From an uncultured Verrucomicrobiota bacterium (GTDB lineage Bacteria; Verrucomicrobiota; Verrucomicrobiia; Chthoniobacterales; SZAS-18): a DNA stretch of 8,461 nt. This document shows positions 6,745 through 8,461 of this stretch, piece after piece; position 1 is the stretch's first letter; each line of letters opens with the position of its first letter. The stretch spans positions 1 through 8,461 of the forward strand of contig CALMOL010000033.1 of assembly GCA_937871685.1 (NCBI GenBank), read 5' to 3'. The position numbers were made by a program, and so were the translations under genes. The notes under the pieces were generated by a model. The model was given only the letters and a program-made list of their open reading frames with translations, did not search any database and was not told the origin of the DNA.

Positions 6745-6832
6745 CGTTTTGGAGTGCGGTGACCTGTCCCGCTCTGGCATCGAGCCGCGGCAACGAATCG
6801 AAAGCGGTGACAGGTCACCGCACTCCAAAACG
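6745..6832. repeat. REP-like palindromic element, perfect 24-bp arms
   Basis: The 24 bases at 6745-6768 (beginning CGTTTTGGAGTGCGG) are exactly the reverse complement of 6809-6832. The stem can extend by five more pairs (CCGCT 6769-6773 with AGCGG 6803-6807) past a bulged T at 6808, leaving a loop with a CCGCGG palindrome at 6785-6790. It starts 25 bases after the nuclease stop codon and ends 70 bases before the NUDIX start. Read in frame it yields the short peptides ECGDLS and ESGDRSPHS (plus strand) and WSAVTC and SGTGHRTP (minus strand). I recall these recurring as spurious protein tails in verrucomicrobial annotations, which points to a multi-copy element. It may also shield the nuclease mRNA 3' end. 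No T-run follows, so it is not a classical terminator. Confidence 0.85.
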
Positions 6833-6902
6833 CGCCACAGCCAGAGTCACGGCCTCCCCGATTCTGCCGAGCAAGCAGTGCATCGCTCAATAAGCTCCGG
6901 CG

Positions 6903-7523
6903 ATGATCCCCACGAAGCCCGAGGAAGTCCTCGTCGTCCCCCGCGCGCTCTTCGACGAACTGGGCGCCTTCGAGGGACTCTCGTTCGAGGCGGATCGCTA
7001 CCTCCACGCGCTGCTCGACCCGCGCCACGGTCTCTTCCTCCCACGACCGGCGGCCGAGCACGATCCCAGTTTCAAGCAGCTCATCCCCTACGTGCTCCTC
7101 GCGCACGGCGGTCGCGTGCTCCACTACGTGCGCGGCAAGAAGGGCGGCGAGGCGCGCCTCGCCGCAAAGGGCTCCATCGGCATCGGCGGCCACGTGAACC
7201 GCACCGACCACCCCACCGGCCCGCCCGACGCGGACGCCTTCGCGCGCGGAGTGCGCCGCGAATTGCGTGAGGAGATCGTCTTCACCGGCAGTCCCGAGCC
7301 GCGCGCCGCGGCACTTCTGAACGACGACTCCACCGAGGTCGGCCGCGTTCATCTCGGAGTCGTGTATGTGCTGGAGCTCACCGACCCAGCAGTGACGGCC
7401 GGCGAAAGCGAGATCACCCAACTCGAATGGTGCGAGCCGGCTGAACTCCACGCCCGACGCGACGCGATGGAGTCGTGGTCACAGATCTGCGTGGACCAGT
7501 TGGAGCGTTTGCTCGCCGGGTGA
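6903..7523 (+). CDS. NUDIX-family hydrolase, predicted phosphoesterase type (COG4112-like)
   Basis: The 206-residue cytoplasmic protein resembles the predicted MutT-type phosphoesterases grouped as COG4112. Visible family blocks are EEVLVVPR at the N-terminus (residues 7-14), the DPSFKQLIPYV block (54-64), a basic segment before SIGIGGHVN (91-99), and REL-REE (119-124) of the Nudix box, followed by GRVHLGVVYVLEL and ESWSQI near the end. Nudix enzymes use the box glutamates (here E120, E123, E124) to bind Mg2+ and cleave a nucleoside-diphosphate-X bond; the substrate here is unknown. The box departs from GX5EX7REUXEEXGU: about nine extra residues lie between GGH and REL, and the late Gly is V126. 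The start at 6903 lacks a Shine-Dalgarno sequence but leads directly into the conserved N-terminus. It lies between the palindromic repeat and the HAMP gene, apparently as a single-gene unit. Confidence 0.85.
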   Translation: MIPTKPEEVLVVPRALFDELGAFEGLSFEADRYLHALLDPRHGLFLPRPAAEHDPSFKQLIPYVLLAHGGRVLHYVRGKKGGEARLAAKGSIGIGGHVNRTDHPTGPPDADAFARGVRRELREEIVFTGSPEPRAAALLNDDSTEVGRVHLGVVYVLELTDPAVTAGESEITQLEWCEPAELHARRDAMESWSQICVDQLERLLAG

Positions 7524-7614
7524 CGCACGGCCAGGAGGCCGGCTGCACGCTGAAACCCGATGCAGACGGACCCGCGGCATGGGACGATTCTGGCGCTCTT
7601 TCGCGTGCCCAGAC

Positions 7615-8461
7615 ATGAAGAACCTTCCCGCCGATGCCGCTCCCGCCGCCCCCGAAACCCCGTCGCCGCGCCGCCGGAACGGCCGCTCGTCCGCCGACAC
7701 CCCGCTCGACCTCGCGGCGCTCGTCACCGCGCTGAACGCCCTGCGCCGCGGTGACTTCTCCGCGCGCCTGCCCGCCTATTGGACCGGCGTCGCCGGCAAG
7801 GTGGCCGACACCTTCAACGATGTCGTCGAGCTCAACGAGCGCATGGCCCGCGAGCTGGGCCGCCTGCGCCAAGCGGTCGGTCGCGAGGGCCGCATCCGCC
7901 AGCGCGGCTCGCTGGGCGACGTTTCCGGCGCGTGGGCCGAGTCCATCGGCCTCGTCAACGAGTTGATCGCCGACCTCGTCCAGCCCACCAGCGAGATGGC
8001 CCGTGTGATCGGCGCCGTCGCCCAGGGCGATCTTTCGCAGACCATGGCGATGGACATCGAGGGCCGCCCGCTGGAGGGCGAGTTCCTGCGCACCGCGTCC
8101 ACGGTGAACACGATGGTGGAGCAGCTCTCCTCCTTCGCCTCGGAAGTCACCCGCGTGGCGCGCGAGGTGGGCACGGAAGGAAAGCTCGGCGGCCAGGCCG
8201 ACGTGCGCGGCGTCTCGGGCACCTGGAAGGACCTCACCGACAACGTGAACGCGATGGCCGGTAACCTCACCGCGCAGATCCGAAACATCGCCGAGGTGAC
8301 GACGGCCGTCGCCAACGGCGACCTCGCCAAGAAGATCACCGTGGACGTGAAGGGCGAGTTCCTGGAGCTCAAGGACACCATCAACACGATGGTCGATCAG
8401 CTCCGTTCCTTCGCCTCGGAAGTCACCCGCGTGGCGCGCGAGGTGGGCACGGAAGGAAAGC
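7615..8461 (+). CDS. Poly-HAMP signalling protein, probable hybrid histidine kinase (N-terminal part)
   Basis: The frame stays open to the right edge, giving 282 residues. After a disordered Pro/Ala/Arg-rich start (residues 1-30) come repeated HAMP-type modules, marked by A-L-RRGDFSARL (about 40-51), AVAQGDLSQTM (134-143) and AVANGDLAKKI (231-241), each followed by a helix with NTMV or FNDVV. Between them is a second module type, FASEVTRVAREVGTEGKLGGQ...GVSGTWKDLTDNVN (174-211), which starts again at residue 266. The unit is 92 residues. This alternating array is typical of group III (Nik1/Os-1-like) hybrid histidine kinases and their bacterial relatives, where the HAMP array is followed by sensor, kinase and receiver domains. 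None of those is in the window, so the kinase call is inference. No signal peptide or membrane segment is present, suggesting a cytosolic sensor. An in-frame ATG at 7579 would add 12 residues. No Shine-Dalgarno sequence is seen. Confidence 0.85.
   Translation, partial: MKNLPADAAPAAPETPSPRRRNGRSSADTPLDLAALVTALNALRRGDFSARLPAYWTGVAGKVADTFNDVVELNERMARELGRLRQAVGREGRIRQRGSLGDVSGAWAESIGLVNELIADLVQPTSEMARVIGAVAQGDLSQTMAMDIEGRPLEGEFLRTASTVNTMVEQLSSFASEVTRVAREVGTEGKLGGQADVRGVSGTWKDLTDNVNAMAGNLTAQIRNIAEVTTAVANGDLAKKITVDVKGEFLELKDTINTMVDQLRSFASEVTRVAREVGTEGK
8131..8461 (+). repeat. 276-bp tandem coding repeat (identical 55-nt segments)
   Basis: The 55 bases at 8131-8185 are identical to 8407-8461, 276 bases (92 codons) later, including all synonymous positions. 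The match begins after a mismatch at 8130/8406 and is still perfect when the window ends, so its true length is unknown. The segment encodes the start of the FASEVTRVAREVGTEGK module of the poly-HAMP protein. Identity at wobble positions points to recent duplication or gene conversion inside the array. Confidence 0.9.

Noticed and set aside
6728..7270. Plus-strand frame running from the palindrome into the NUDIX gene in another frame, and the minus-strand frame 6738-7451
   Set aside because: Both are made of palindrome translation plus an out-of-frame shadow of the NUDIX gene. The NUDIX frame carries the conserved motifs.
7524..7614. Possible hairpin or dyad (CTGGCGC ... GCGTGCCCAG, and GGCC-AGGA-GGCC) between the NUDIX gene and the HAMP gene
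   Set aside because: The arms are short and imperfect, at a level expected by chance in GC-rich DNA, and no T-run or promoter supports a function.
7776..8387. 203-codon minus-strand frame opposite the HAMP array
   Set aside because: Repetitive antisense translation of the HAMP repeats. The plus frame has clear GDL/NTMV module marks.
8131..8461. Direct repeats considered as a CRISPR-like or mobile element signal
   Set aside because: The repeats are in frame, 92 codons apart, and encode a HAMP-array module, which explains them as protein repeats.

Overview
The window is a very GC-rich (roughly two-thirds or more G+C) bacterial chromosome segment with tightly packed genes. Its character points to the Verrucomicrobia. 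The evidence is a large secreted nuclease with an Ig-like domain and a DxDxDG-type C-terminal tail of a kind common in that phylum, a palindromic intergenic repeat whose translations give the 'ECGDLS / SGDRSPHS' peptides I associate with verrucomicrobial genomes, an lpxA gene (Gram-negative outer membrane), and start codons with no Shine-Dalgarno sequence. The phylum call is inference from pattern memory, not from a marker gene.

Layout. Positions 1-279 (minus strand) hold the start of an Arg/Gly/Pro-rich protein of unknown function that runs off the left edge. A 260-base divergent intergenic region follows. On the plus strand come radC (540-1262), a 121-base inverted-repeat element built of GATGGAR-like heptamers (1277-1397), lpxA (1409-2200) and galE (2225-3196). 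After a 137-base gap with a 9-bp A/T-flanked hairpin lies the largest gene (3334-6720), a 1128-residue secreted multidomain endonuclease of the ExeM/NucH type. An 88-base REP-like palindrome (6745-6832) separates it from a NUDIX-family gene (6903-7523). The last gene (7615 to the right edge) is the N-terminal part of a soluble poly-HAMP signalling protein, probably a hybrid histidine kinase.

How the genes relate. lpxA and galE are 24 bases apart and probably co-transcribed; both feed envelope glycolipid synthesis (first step of lipid A; UDP-glucose/UDP-galactose interconversion). radC is just upstream, but the inverted repeat sits between it and lpxA. The nuclease would act outside the cytoplasm on environmental DNA. 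The NUDIX gene and the HAMP protein look like separate transcription units with no evident link to the rest. I see no CRISPR array, tRNA, rRNA, integrase or transposase gene. The features I would look at first are the two unrelated palindromic repeats, the near-clonal HAMP repeats and the uniform absence of Shine-Dalgarno sequences, rather than a new multi-gene system.
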